Part shown: piece by piece, positions 1 to 5,584 of the stretch
Layout: every line of letters starts with the position of its first letter
Position numbering within the stretch: the first letter of the stretch is position 1
DNA from: Planctomycetales bacterium
GTDB taxonomy: Bacteria > Planctomycetota > UBA11346
DNA: 8,046 bases
Direction of reading: 5' to 3'
Assembly: GCA_025362255.1 (NCBI GenBank)
Contig: JANYGY010000100.1
Coordinates: forward strand, 1 to 8,046
Notes under the pieces: generated by a model
Databases searched by the model: none
The model's input: only the letters and a program-made list of their open reading frames with translations
Told to the model about the DNA's origin: nothing
Translations under genes and position numbers: made by a program

Positions 1-109
1 TCCGTTCTTCGGCCTGCTGCTCAGCCCGATGATTGCAGGGGCGGCTATGAGTTTGAGCTCGGTGTCGGTGATCAGCAATGCGCTCCGATTGCGGCGAATC
101 AATCTGTGA
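1..109 (+). CDS. copA: Cu+-exporting P-type ATPase, C-terminal fragment
   Basis: Only the last 35 codons are in the window (reading frame from base 2, stop TGA at 107-109). The translated end contains SPMIAGAAMSLSSVSVISNA followed by LRLRRINL. This is the usual ending of CopA-type P1B ATPases: the last transmembrane helix, with a Met-Ser-Ser-Val-Ser-V pattern that contributes to Cu+ coordination, then a short basic cytoplasmic tail. The family pumps Cu+ out of the cytoplasm at the cost of ATP. The catalytic domains, the CPC motif and any N-terminal metal-binding domain lie upstream of the window, so they cannot be checked. The Cus-type operon further right supports a copper or silver role. 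Family assignment is firm; metal specificity is inferred. Confidence 0.88.
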   Translation, partial: PFFGLLLSPMIAGAAMSLSSVSVISNALRLRRINL

Positions 110-421
110 CTCGGTATGCCGCAAATGTGAAATTTGTAGATCCGGGAACAGGCATGGTGATCGTTAGAATTCAATCAGCTCCGGACTTCACCGAATGAAT
201 GACGTCAATGCAAGTACTTCAATCTATCAGGCGAAAACAACTGGCTGGCATCTCAACATCCCTGTGCCGGTCGCACTCAGATTACTTTTTAGCTTGTCCT
301 TGCCACCACTTGGAACGTGGCCCACAGCCGAATCCCGTGAACCCTCACCTGCGTCACATGACTTCCGGTGAGATCATAAATGACTGCAAAGTTATTTTTG
401 ATGCATTTCAAGGAGGCGTCC
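110..421. other. Spacer after copA with no recognised gene
   Basis: Open frames here (for example from the ATGs at 195 and 199) are short, overlap one another in different frames, have no convincing ribosome binding site and resemble nothing I know, so I do not call them. Small structures visible are an 8-base palindrome TGACGTCA at 200-207 and a weak 5-bp inverted repeat GCCAC/GTGGC (302-306 / 317-321). Neither is followed by a T run, so I see no clear terminator for copA. The only strong signal is the Shine-Dalgarno sequence at its right edge. Confidence 0.5.
410..416 (+). promoter_or_regulatory. Strong ribosome binding site AAGGAGG
   Basis: AAGGAGG is an almost perfect anti-Shine-Dalgarno match, placed 5 bases before the ATG at 422. 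It is the main reason to consider the short ORF 422-565 as translated, and the reason to prefer that start over the ATG at 380 in the same frame. Confidence 0.5.
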
Positions 422-565
422 ATGACTACTTCCCGCTTAGGAAAGGCACACAAATCAACGTTTTATCTCTCACCACATAGCTTTATGAAAATATGTAACG
501 GTTGGCGGACAGCAATAATATTACTTATGTGCTATCCGCCGACATCTCAAAACATTTCGAAATAG
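422..565 (+). CDS. Possible 47-residue small protein or leader peptide before zwf
   Basis: The ORF starts MTTSRLGKAHKSTFYLSP and ends at TAG 563-565, nine bases before the zwf ATG and in the same frame as zwf. I do not recognise it. It is basic at the N-terminus and has a short hydrophobic stretch near residues 29-36 (AIILLMCY), too short for a confident membrane helix. Its strong AAGGAGG contrasts with the poor ribosome binding site of zwf, so translational coupling to zwf is possible. It could instead be the 5' remnant of a deleted gene that kept its start region, or chance. No homology can be claimed. Confidence 0.3.
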   Translation: MTTSRLGKAHKSTFYLSPHSFMKICNGWRTAIILLMCYPPTSQNISK

Positions 566-574
566 AATGAATTT

Positions 575-1981
575 ATGACGGAACCGAAATCAGATAGTCT
601 TGTTTTCTTTGGTGCTACCGGCGCCTTGGTTGCCAAGAAGATATTCCCGGCGCTCTACGCCATGGAGCGTCGAGGTCGACTTAAAGTGCCCGTGATTGGT
701 GTAGCTCGATCAAATTGGACTATCGACCGGTTCCGTGCACGGGTCCGAGAAAGCGTTGAAAAGATAGCTGGATTTGATGAGAGTGTTTTCACAAGGCTCG
801 CTGAGCGCCTTCAGTACCTGAGTGGTGATTACGGCGCAGAGACAACTCACGCAACACTCCGCAGCATGTTAGGTGATTCGGTGCATCCGTTGCATTACTT
901 TGCCATCCCACCCAGTGTGTATACTCAGGTCATCGAGGGGCTTGGTAAGTCAGGCTGCGCACGTGGATCACGCATCGTCATCGAAAAACCATTTGGTCTT
1001 GACCTCTCGTCCGCCAAAGCGCTCAGCGCCTTGCTTCATACTGTCGTAGACGAGGCCTCGGTTTTCCGCATCGACCATTTTATCGGAAAGGAATCAGTAC
1101 AAAATCTTTTGGTTTTTCGATTCGCAAACACATTTCTTGAGCCTATATGGAATCACGAGTACATTGAGAGCATACAAATAACGATGGCTGAGAGTTTCGG
1201 CATTGATGGTCGGGGTGGCTCTTATAATGAATGCGGAGCCATTCGTGATGTGATTCAGAATCACCTGCTGCAAGTCCTCGGATTTCTTACGATGGAATCG
1301 CCGTCGGCGACCTCCCGTGAATCGATTCGGGACGAACAGGCAAAAGTATTTAAAATGATGCGTCCGCTTACCTCTGATGACGTTGTTCGTGGACAGTACC
1401 ACGGTTATCGCGAGGTGTCAGGCGTTCCCACCGACTCCCTGGTTGAAACCTACGCTGCCATACGGTTTCACATCGATTCGCCTCGATGGGATGGAGTGCC
1501 TATTTTCATTCGAACTGGGAAGTGCTTGCCGGTTACGGTGACCGAGGCTCTTGTACGACTCAAGCCAACTGCGCTTAACGAATTCAGACCGGGAAAATCA
1601 AACTATGTACACTTTCGCCTAAGTCCTGACGTGTCGATTACCATTGGTGCTCAAGTGAAGCATCCGGGGGAATTAATGAACGGAGACTCGACCAAATTCA
1701 CCATGCTCAACCAACCCTATATGGATTCTATGGATGCGTACGAGCGTCTGTTGAGCGATGCGATGGTCGGAGTGGGTACGCTCTTCACGGGCCAGGATAG
1801 TGTTGAATCCGCCTGGGAGGTTTTTCAACCCATTCTCGGGCTAACTTCTCCGGTGAATGAATATCAGCCTGATACCTGGGGCCCGCCTCAAGCCGATCGA
1901 TTAACCGCTGATATAGGTGGGTGGCACCTCATTGAGGCGTCTGGCAGCACTCCTTCGATTGGTCATCCTGCGGATTATTGA
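575..1981 (+). CDS. zwf: Glucose-6-phosphate 1-dehydrogenase
   Basis: The product has 468 residues, close to the usual length of bacterial G6PDH (about 450-510). The enzyme oxidises glucose 6-phosphate to 6-phosphogluconolactone with NADP+ in the cytoplasm, the first step of the oxidative pentose phosphate and Entner-Doudoroff routes. Visible motifs in order: the dinucleotide fingerprint at residues 13-18 (GATGAL, normally GxxGDL), Lys21-Lys22, EKPFG at 137-141, the substrate signature RIDHFIGKE at 165-173, and RDVIQNH with the expected catalytic base His230, followed by conserved C-terminal blocks such as GVPTDSLVETYAA and RTGKCLP. The oddity is Ala17 in place of the near-invariant Asp of GxxGDL. 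No in-frame start exists upstream, because TAG at 563-565 closes the frame, and the ribosome binding site is weak. By eye it is less G+C-rich than the pump operon. 6-phosphogluconolactonase and gnd are absent from the window. Family is certain; activity is not. Confidence 0.95.
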   Translation: MTEPKSDSLVFFGATGALVAKKIFPALYAMERRGRLKVPVIGVARSNWTIDRFRARVRESVEKIAGFDESVFTRLAERLQYLSGDYGAETTHATLRSMLGDSVHPLHYFAIPPSVYTQVIEGLGKSGCARGSRIVIEKPFGLDLSSAKALSALLHTVVDEASVFRIDHFIGKESVQNLLVFRFANTFLEPIWNHEYIESIQITMAESFGIDGRGGSYNECGAIRDVIQNHLLQVLGFLTMESPSATSRESIRDEQAKVFKMMRPLTSDDVVRGQYHGYREVSGVPTDSLVETYAAIRFHIDSPRWDGVPIFIRTGKCLPVTVTEALVRLKPTALNEFRPGKSNYVHFRLSPDVSITIGAQVKHPGELMNGDSTKFTMLNQPYMDSMDAYERLLSDAMVGVGTLFTGQDSVESAWEVFQPILGLTSPVNEYQPDTWGPPQADRLTADIGGWHLIEASGSTPSIGHPADY

Positions 1982-2305
1982 TTACCTGCTTTCTTTCAGA
2001 ACATGGCAATTTTAAATTCAAGATTCTTAACCTAACACGCCAATTGCTCATTCGCCTGATCTTGATCAGCCCGGTCTTCACATGGACTAATGGCTATTAT
2101 ATAGCACTTGATGCTGCTGTATGCTATGGAGCTCACTGTACTAGAGTTGTTCTTCTTAGGTACCTTCGTCGGCCAGTCCCGCCCTCGGGTCAACCACGGT
2201 CTGGGAATGGCTAAAGGTTTTAGAGCTGCTTTTCAGAGCCAGGGTGTGCTCGGTCGCCCTAGTAGTCCCCCCCCCCCTTGCAAGTGACATCAGATAGGCT
2301 CATCC
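1982..2305. other. Spacer between zwf and the nuclease gene, no confident gene
   Basis: An open frame overlapping the zwf stop (1978-2214) has no ribosome binding site or family resemblance and is probably spurious. A second, 58-residue frame at 2111-2287 reads through the C tract; its internal part from the ATG at 2126 has coding-like codons (about residues 12-50), but I recognise no family, so it is not called as a gene. It may be a remnant. The first half is A+T-rich. A palindrome CTGATC-TT-GATCAG lies at 2056-2069, and an 11-base C run at 2267-2277. I see no clear Rho-independent terminator for zwf. Confidence 0.5.
2267..2277. repeat. Homopolymeric C tract (11 bases)
   Basis: Eleven consecutive C residues lie 28 bases before the predicted start of the nuclease gene at 2306. 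Such tracts are prone to slipped-strand mispairing, and when placed next to promoters or inside genes they underlie phase variation in some bacteria. Here the tract is outside the predicted gene, so any effect would be on promoter or leader spacing. It is also a classic place for sequencing length errors. Confidence 0.9.
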
Positions 2306-3580
2306 TTGGCAATGCTTTCTGATGAGGTAATAGATAAACTACTTACTGCTTGGCGGGCACATCCTCTAGGCACGTACCAGACCTGGTTCTTGTGGGAAGA
2401 ACGCCTCAAGAATTTCCGCTCGATTCGCCGTGGTATTCAAGCGGTTGTTGCGGAAATGGAGGCTGGAACCTTTGGAACAACGTATCGCGGCAGTTCCCTG
2501 GAAACGGTGGTGCACTCGATTGCTGAACAGCGGCAGATATTTAAAGGTGCGGATCATGCCTTCTTATGGAAACCCAAGCTGCGCATACCTGATATTTACG
2601 AGTCGCCGATCAATCAACGAGCTTTCGCTCGCTTCTTGTCGTCTTGCCTATGCTGCAGTAAAGCTGACGAGGTTGTCGCCGCCGTCCACGATTTGGATGC
2701 GTTGAAGATTAAGGGTCTTGGACCGGCGGTGGCAAATCTGCTCTACTTCCTGCATCCCACGCTGGTGGCGCCGTCAAACACTTCGATCCTTAAGGGTTTC
2801 AATGCCTTGACGGGGGCCAAAACCAAACTCGGTCGCTGGAGCGATTACTTGGCGATGCGTGCCAGCCTGCTGCGCATCACTGAGCTCCACCGGGACCAAC
2901 TTTCCAATGACCTTGGGGCGATCGCTGGGTTTTTATATGATGTGGGAACCCAACTCCTCCCCATCCCGCAGGGTGGATTTTCAGAGGCATGGGAGCAGGA
3001 TCTGAGGTGCGTCGCCACCGAGGCGGCTGCTCAGGCTAAATTCCGACGCAGGACGGCCAGCGATGCGGACACGCACTCTGCAATACAGGGGCTGTTACGC
3101 GATATTGGCCATGACTTGGGATTCCAGGTGCATATCGCAATCAACGATCGCACGCGACGCCTCGGATCCGGTCTGCTTGGCGAAGGCTGCTTAGTGGATC
3201 TCAGCAACGAAATATTAGCTCAACCTGGGGCTGATGCGGTGCGACTTATAGATGTCTTGTGGCTCAATTCTGCTGGTCAAATAACTGCGGCTTTCGAGGT
3301 CGAGCACACAACCTCGATTTATTCGGGAATCGTGCGCCTGCTCGACTTGGCCATGGGCGTAGCACCTGGTATGACTCAGGGCCTCTTTCTTGTCGCCCCG
3401 GATGCGCGCGAAAACGATGTCCGGCAACAGTTGGCTCGCCCTGCCTTTCGTCGGACCGAATGTCTCCAGATGCGCTACCTGCCCTATGGCGAACTACGAA
3501 CTCATGCGGATGCGATACGCCGCTTTGGCAGTGGTTTAAAGCCGTTGCTCGCTATCGCGAGGCCCTTGACGACCTCGTGA
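2306..3580 (+). CDS. Probable HhH plus PD-(D/E)XK restriction-type nuclease
   Basis: The product is 424 residues from TTG 2306 (422 from ATG 2312). The frame is closed upstream by TGA 2285-2287 and neither start has a strong ribosome binding site; AGG near 2296-2298 fits TTG slightly better. The N-terminal half is mostly helical. Residues 130-150 (LDALKIKGLGPAVANLLYFLH) resemble a helix-hairpin-helix with the K-G-L-G-P hairpin of DNA glycosylases and other DNA-binding proteins. The C-terminal part (about 252-415) looks like a PD-(D/E)XK nuclease fold: a leading helix around HSAIQGLLRDIG, Asp316 in LIDVLWL, then E331-V-E333 in AFEVEHTTSIYSGIVRLLDL, then FLVAPDAREND. I associate the FEVEHTTS-YSG block and the following VAPD strand with predicted type II restriction-like endonucleases. 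The E-x-E ending replaces the commoner E-x-K, as in BamHI. No methyltransferase or specificity gene is adjacent. Cytoplasmic; DNA cleavage is inferred. Confidence 0.65.
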   Translation: MAMLSDEVIDKLLTAWRAHPLGTYQTWFLWEERLKNFRSIRRGIQAVVAEMEAGTFGTTYRGSSLETVVHSIAEQRQIFKGADHAFLWKPKLRIPDIYESPINQRAFARFLSSCLCCSKADEVVAAVHDLDALKIKGLGPAVANLLYFLHPTLVAPSNTSILKGFNALTGAKTKLGRWSDYLAMRASLLRITELHRDQLSNDLGAIAGFLYDVGTQLLPIPQGGFSEAWEQDLRCVATEAAAQAKFRRRTASDADTHSAIQGLLRDIGHDLGFQVHIAINDRTRRLGSGLLGEGCLVDLSNEILAQPGADAVRLIDVLWLNSAGQITAAFEVEHTTSIYSGIVRLLDLAMGVAPGMTQGLFLVAPDARENDVRQQLARPAFRRTECLQMRYLPYGELRTHADAIRRFGSGLKPLLAIARPLTTS

Positions 3581-3902
3581 AAATCAGTCAGAGAAAAAAA
3601 TAGTTCACGTAACGGAGGTAGAAGCCGTTTCCTGTGACAAGTGGGTCACCATGTGACCCGTGATGAGAGAACTAGATTCGACTTTCCAATTCAGTAGATT
3701 CGGACTGCTTGCCCGGTCTCGCACCGCATATCTGGCGTTGTCGGACTATGCCTACCCTCCGATCCACTTCGCCAGTCGTGTTGCCTTATTTTCCGGCGGG
3801 CTTCTAACTCAATTTATTCCGGTGGGTGGATATCGTACATAGTAAAATTTTGTGAGACAGGTGAGAGGGGAACGACCTTTATAGGTATAAGGAACATTAA
3901 TC
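3581..3902. other. Spacer and leader region of the metal-efflux operon
   Basis: No confident gene is seen. A 60-residue frame at 3660-3842 starts immediately after a palindrome, has no ribosome binding site and is not recognisable. The left part carries an A run (3594-3601 region), a 5-bp inverted repeat AACGG/CCGTT (3611-3615 / 3625-3629) and the GTGAC/GTCAC cluster. The right part, likely the promoter and 5' leader of the operon, has a candidate -10 TAAAAT at 3843-3848 without a good -35, a direct repeat GTGAGA at 3852-3857 and 3861-3866, and the ribosome binding site TAAGGA at 3888-3893. A weak -35 would fit an activator-dependent metal-inducible promoter, but I find no convincing CueR or CopY operator. 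Confidence 0.5.
3634..3659. repeat. Clustered inverted repeats GTGAC / GGGTCAC / GTGACCC
   Basis: A perfect 7-bp inverted repeat GGGTCAC-CAT-GTGACCC occupies 3643-3659. A further GTGAC at 3634-3638 can pair with the GTCAC at 3645-3649, so the same half-site appears three times in alternating orientation within 26 bases. No T run follows, so it is not a typical Rho-independent terminator. It could be an operator for a dimeric regulator or the binding-site array of a mobile-element end. The structure is certain, the role unknown. Confidence 0.6.
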
Positions 3903-4265
3903 ATGCGTTTCACTCTCACTGCCGCTGCTCTCTCACTTTTTCTGGCCGGTGCCCTTCAGGCCGCCGATACCCCGGTCGCGCAGACCATCCCGAAGCCATA
4001 TCCACTGAAGACCTGTCTCGTGTCGGGTGCCACACTTGGGGAGATGGGCGACCCCGTCGTCAAGATCTATGACGGCCAGGAGATCAAATTCTGCTGCGGC
4101 GGATGCACGAAGTCATTTGAAAAGGATTCGGCTAAATTTCTCGCTGATATGAACAAGCAAGTGGCGGCCCTGTCACCGACAGGAGGAAAGTCGGCAGCGC
4201 GAAAAGCTGATCCCGCCGCCAAAACCGGCATGGGCACGGGCATGGGCATGGGCTGCTGCAAGTAA
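3903..4265 (+). CDS. Secreted YHS-like metal-binding protein with GMG/CCK tail
   Basis: This 120-residue protein has a clear Sec signal peptide (MRF, hydrophobic core LTAAALSLFLAGA, cleavage expected after LQA at residue 20). The mature part is a YHS-like domain at about 32-82: YPLKTCLVSG with Cys38, the G-x-M-G-D-P turn, then GQEIKFCCGGCTKSF with Cys64, Cys65 and Cys68, and a closing FEKDSAKFL helix. Such domains bind soft metals, and the spacing C...CCxxC suits Cu+ or Ag+. The tail, residues 109-120, is a Gly-Met repeat ending GMGCCK, adding three Met and two Cys as further soft-metal ligands. The start is supported by TAAGGA nine bases upstream. It is the first gene of the operon, and its TAA overlaps the next ATG by one base. 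Likely a periplasmic copper chaperone or buffer for the pump; this role is inferred from context. Confidence 0.8.
   Translation: MRFTLTAAALSLFLAGALQAADTPVAQTIPKPYPLKTCLVSGATLGEMGDPVVKIYDGQEIKFCCGGCTKSFEKDSAKFLADMNKQVAALSPTGGKSAARKADPAAKTGMGTGMGMGCCK
4227..4250. repeat. Hexanucleotide repeat GGCATG (four units)
   Basis: Four head-to-tail units, GGCATG GGCACG GGCATG GGCATG, encode the Gly-Met/Gly-Thr tail of the preceding secreted protein. Because the unit is six bases, expansion or contraction keeps the frame and would only change the number of Gly-Met pairs, and hence the number of Met ligands. Confidence 0.8.
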
Positions 4266-5584
4266 TGAAGTCAGCATCATGGCCACTCGGCTTGGTGCTG
4301 GTGTTGGTTCTGGCTGGTGTCGCCGTGGGTGCTGAGCCCATGGCGGGCACAGTTGCTGGAAGCGGCATGATGCCGATAGCACCCGAAGATTTTCTAACCG
4401 CCCTCGCGCAATCGCCTCGGGTGGCTGCAGCACGTGCTCGTTTGTCGGCTGCTCGGCGCGGTGGCGAGGCTGCTGGCGTATTGCCTGATCCAAAGATCGG
4501 CGTTGATATTGGTCGGGCTAGTCCGCGCTCGGGCAGTGCCTGCCCGATGTACGGAGCATTTTTAGAACAACCGCTTCCGCGCTGGGGTGAACGAGATGCC
4601 GCGCGACTGAATGCAACGGCGGCGACGCGCATGGGTGAGGCTGATCTCTCAGAAACCATTGGTGAGGAAGCTGCGCGAGTTGCCTCGGCCTTGTCAGAAG
4701 CACAGGCTTGGCGTGCTACCATTATTCTGCGTCATGAAGCTGAACTGCGCATTCAGGTGCTCAAGGACATCGTGCACGGGCAACTTGCCAGCGGTGCTGC
4801 GCCAGTGGGCGCCGCTGTCGCACTCGATACCAGGGCGCAGGAACTTGCTTTGCAGATTTCAGATGCCGAGCGGCAGGTTGCCGATGCCGATGCCGAAGTC
4901 CGGGGACGTCTCGGGATGGCGTCGACCGATCCATTGCCCTCAGTAGCCTATCCGCAGCTCAACGGAATAGATGTGGCTGTGACACCCCTGGGCCTGCGCG
5001 CAACGGCAGCTCAAGCCGCTGCCGCGGCGGAAGAACGCGGCGCCGAAGCCAGAGGCAATCCCGAGACCAGCGTCGGCGTCGGCTGGGAGCGTGAGCGAGC
5101 AGGCATGCCTGACCAGGATGACCGAGTCCGGCTATCGTTTACCATGTCATTGCCGCTATATCGCGCAGCCTACGAGGCCTCGGCCGATGCCGCGCGTGCC
5201 CGGGCCCGCGCGGCGACGCATGAGGTCAACGGGAGTCGCTGGATGACCCGCAGTCAGATCGAACGAGCGACCCGGGCACAGGTCCAGGCGGAGCGCGCGC
5301 GGAAAGTTGCGGGCGCCTTGGCCGAGCGCACCCGCACCGAGATGGACGCCATCACCCAGCAGGTCGGCATCCCCCAGCAGATGGCCAGCGGCTCACTGGT
5401 GCAGGTGATGGATCTGTTCGACCGCATTACTGCTGCCCAGCAGCAGATGATCGATGCCGAATTGACTAATGCGTTGGCTATGGCTGATCTCTGGCGCCTG
5501 GCGCCACCAATTCTACCAGACGTCAGATCTACCTCAGTCGCACCCCCTCCTGCACTTTCCGCTTCTACGATTGATCGCCCATGA
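4265..5584 (+). CDS. TolC-family outer membrane efflux protein (CusC/CzcC-like)
   Basis: The 439-residue product has a signal peptide (MKSASWPLGLVLVLVLAGVA, cleavage near AVG-A at 21-23) with no lipobox cysteine, so unlike E. coli CusC it should not be a lipoprotein. It is rich in Ala and has long amphipathic helices with two outer-efflux-protein repeats: first at about 43-220, with LPDPKIGVDIG and the FLEQPLPRWGER block that marks heavy-metal TolC homologues, second at about 240-420, with NPETSVGVGWERE and a long coiled helix up to LADLW-type ending (MADLWRLAPP). Trimers of this family form the outer-membrane channel and periplasmic tunnel of tripartite pumps. Its ATG overlaps the upstream stop (TAATG) and its TGA overlaps the next ATG (ATGA), so translation is coupled. 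Cys93 in GSACPMYG is unusual for the family. Substrate (copper/silver) is inferred from neighbours. Confidence 0.88.
   Translation: MKSASWPLGLVLVLVLAGVAVGAEPMAGTVAGSGMMPIAPEDFLTALAQSPRVAAARARLSAARRGGEAAGVLPDPKIGVDIGRASPRSGSACPMYGAFLEQPLPRWGERDAARLNATAATRMGEADLSETIGEEAARVASALSEAQAWRATIILRHEAELRIQVLKDIVHGQLASGAAPVGAAVALDTRAQELALQISDAERQVADADAEVRGRLGMASTDPLPSVAYPQLNGIDVAVTPLGLRATAAQAAAAAEERGAEARGNPETSVGVGWERERAGMPDQDDRVRLSFTMSLPLYRAAYEASADAARARARAATHEVNGSRWMTRSQIERATRAQVQAERARKVAGALAERTRTEMDAITQQVGIPQQMASGSLVQVMDLFDRITAAQQQMIDAELTNALAMADLWRLAPPILPDVRSTSVAPPPALSASTIDRP

Noticed and set aside
199..480. 93-residue open frame after copA
   Set aside because: No ribosome binding site, no recognisable domain or membrane feature, and competing frames of similar length in the same bases. 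It also runs through the strong Shine-Dalgarno of the ORF at 422 in another frame.
1978..2214. 78-residue open frame overlapping the zwf stop
   Set aside because: The ATGATT start sits on the zwf stop region without a ribosome binding site. The sequence has no family resemblance, and a different frame looks more coding-like over 2126-2266.
3594..3629. Rho-independent terminator on the minus strand (AACGG/CCGTT stem, T run from the A tract)
   Set aside because: The stem is only 5 bp with a 9-base loop, the T run begins about 10 bases after it, and no minus-strand gene needs a terminator here.
3660..3842. 60-residue open frame before the efflux operon
   Set aside because: It starts directly after the palindrome with no ribosome binding site, has no recognised domain, and ends in what is probably the operon promoter region.
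3836..3845. Possible CopY-type operator (TACAnnTGTA)
   Set aside because: The bases TACATAGTAA match only the first half of the consensus and lack the TGTA arm.
3843..3848. Promoter of the efflux operon with -10 TAAAAT
   Set aside because: The hexamer is good, but no acceptable -35 lies 16-19 bases upstream. I mention it in the spacer entry but do not call a promoter.
4132..4722. Long minus-strand frame opposite the outer membrane factor gene
   Set aside because: This is an antisense shadow of the Ala-rich, G+C-rich forward gene. The low-complexity Pro/Arg/Ser composition is typical of such shadows.
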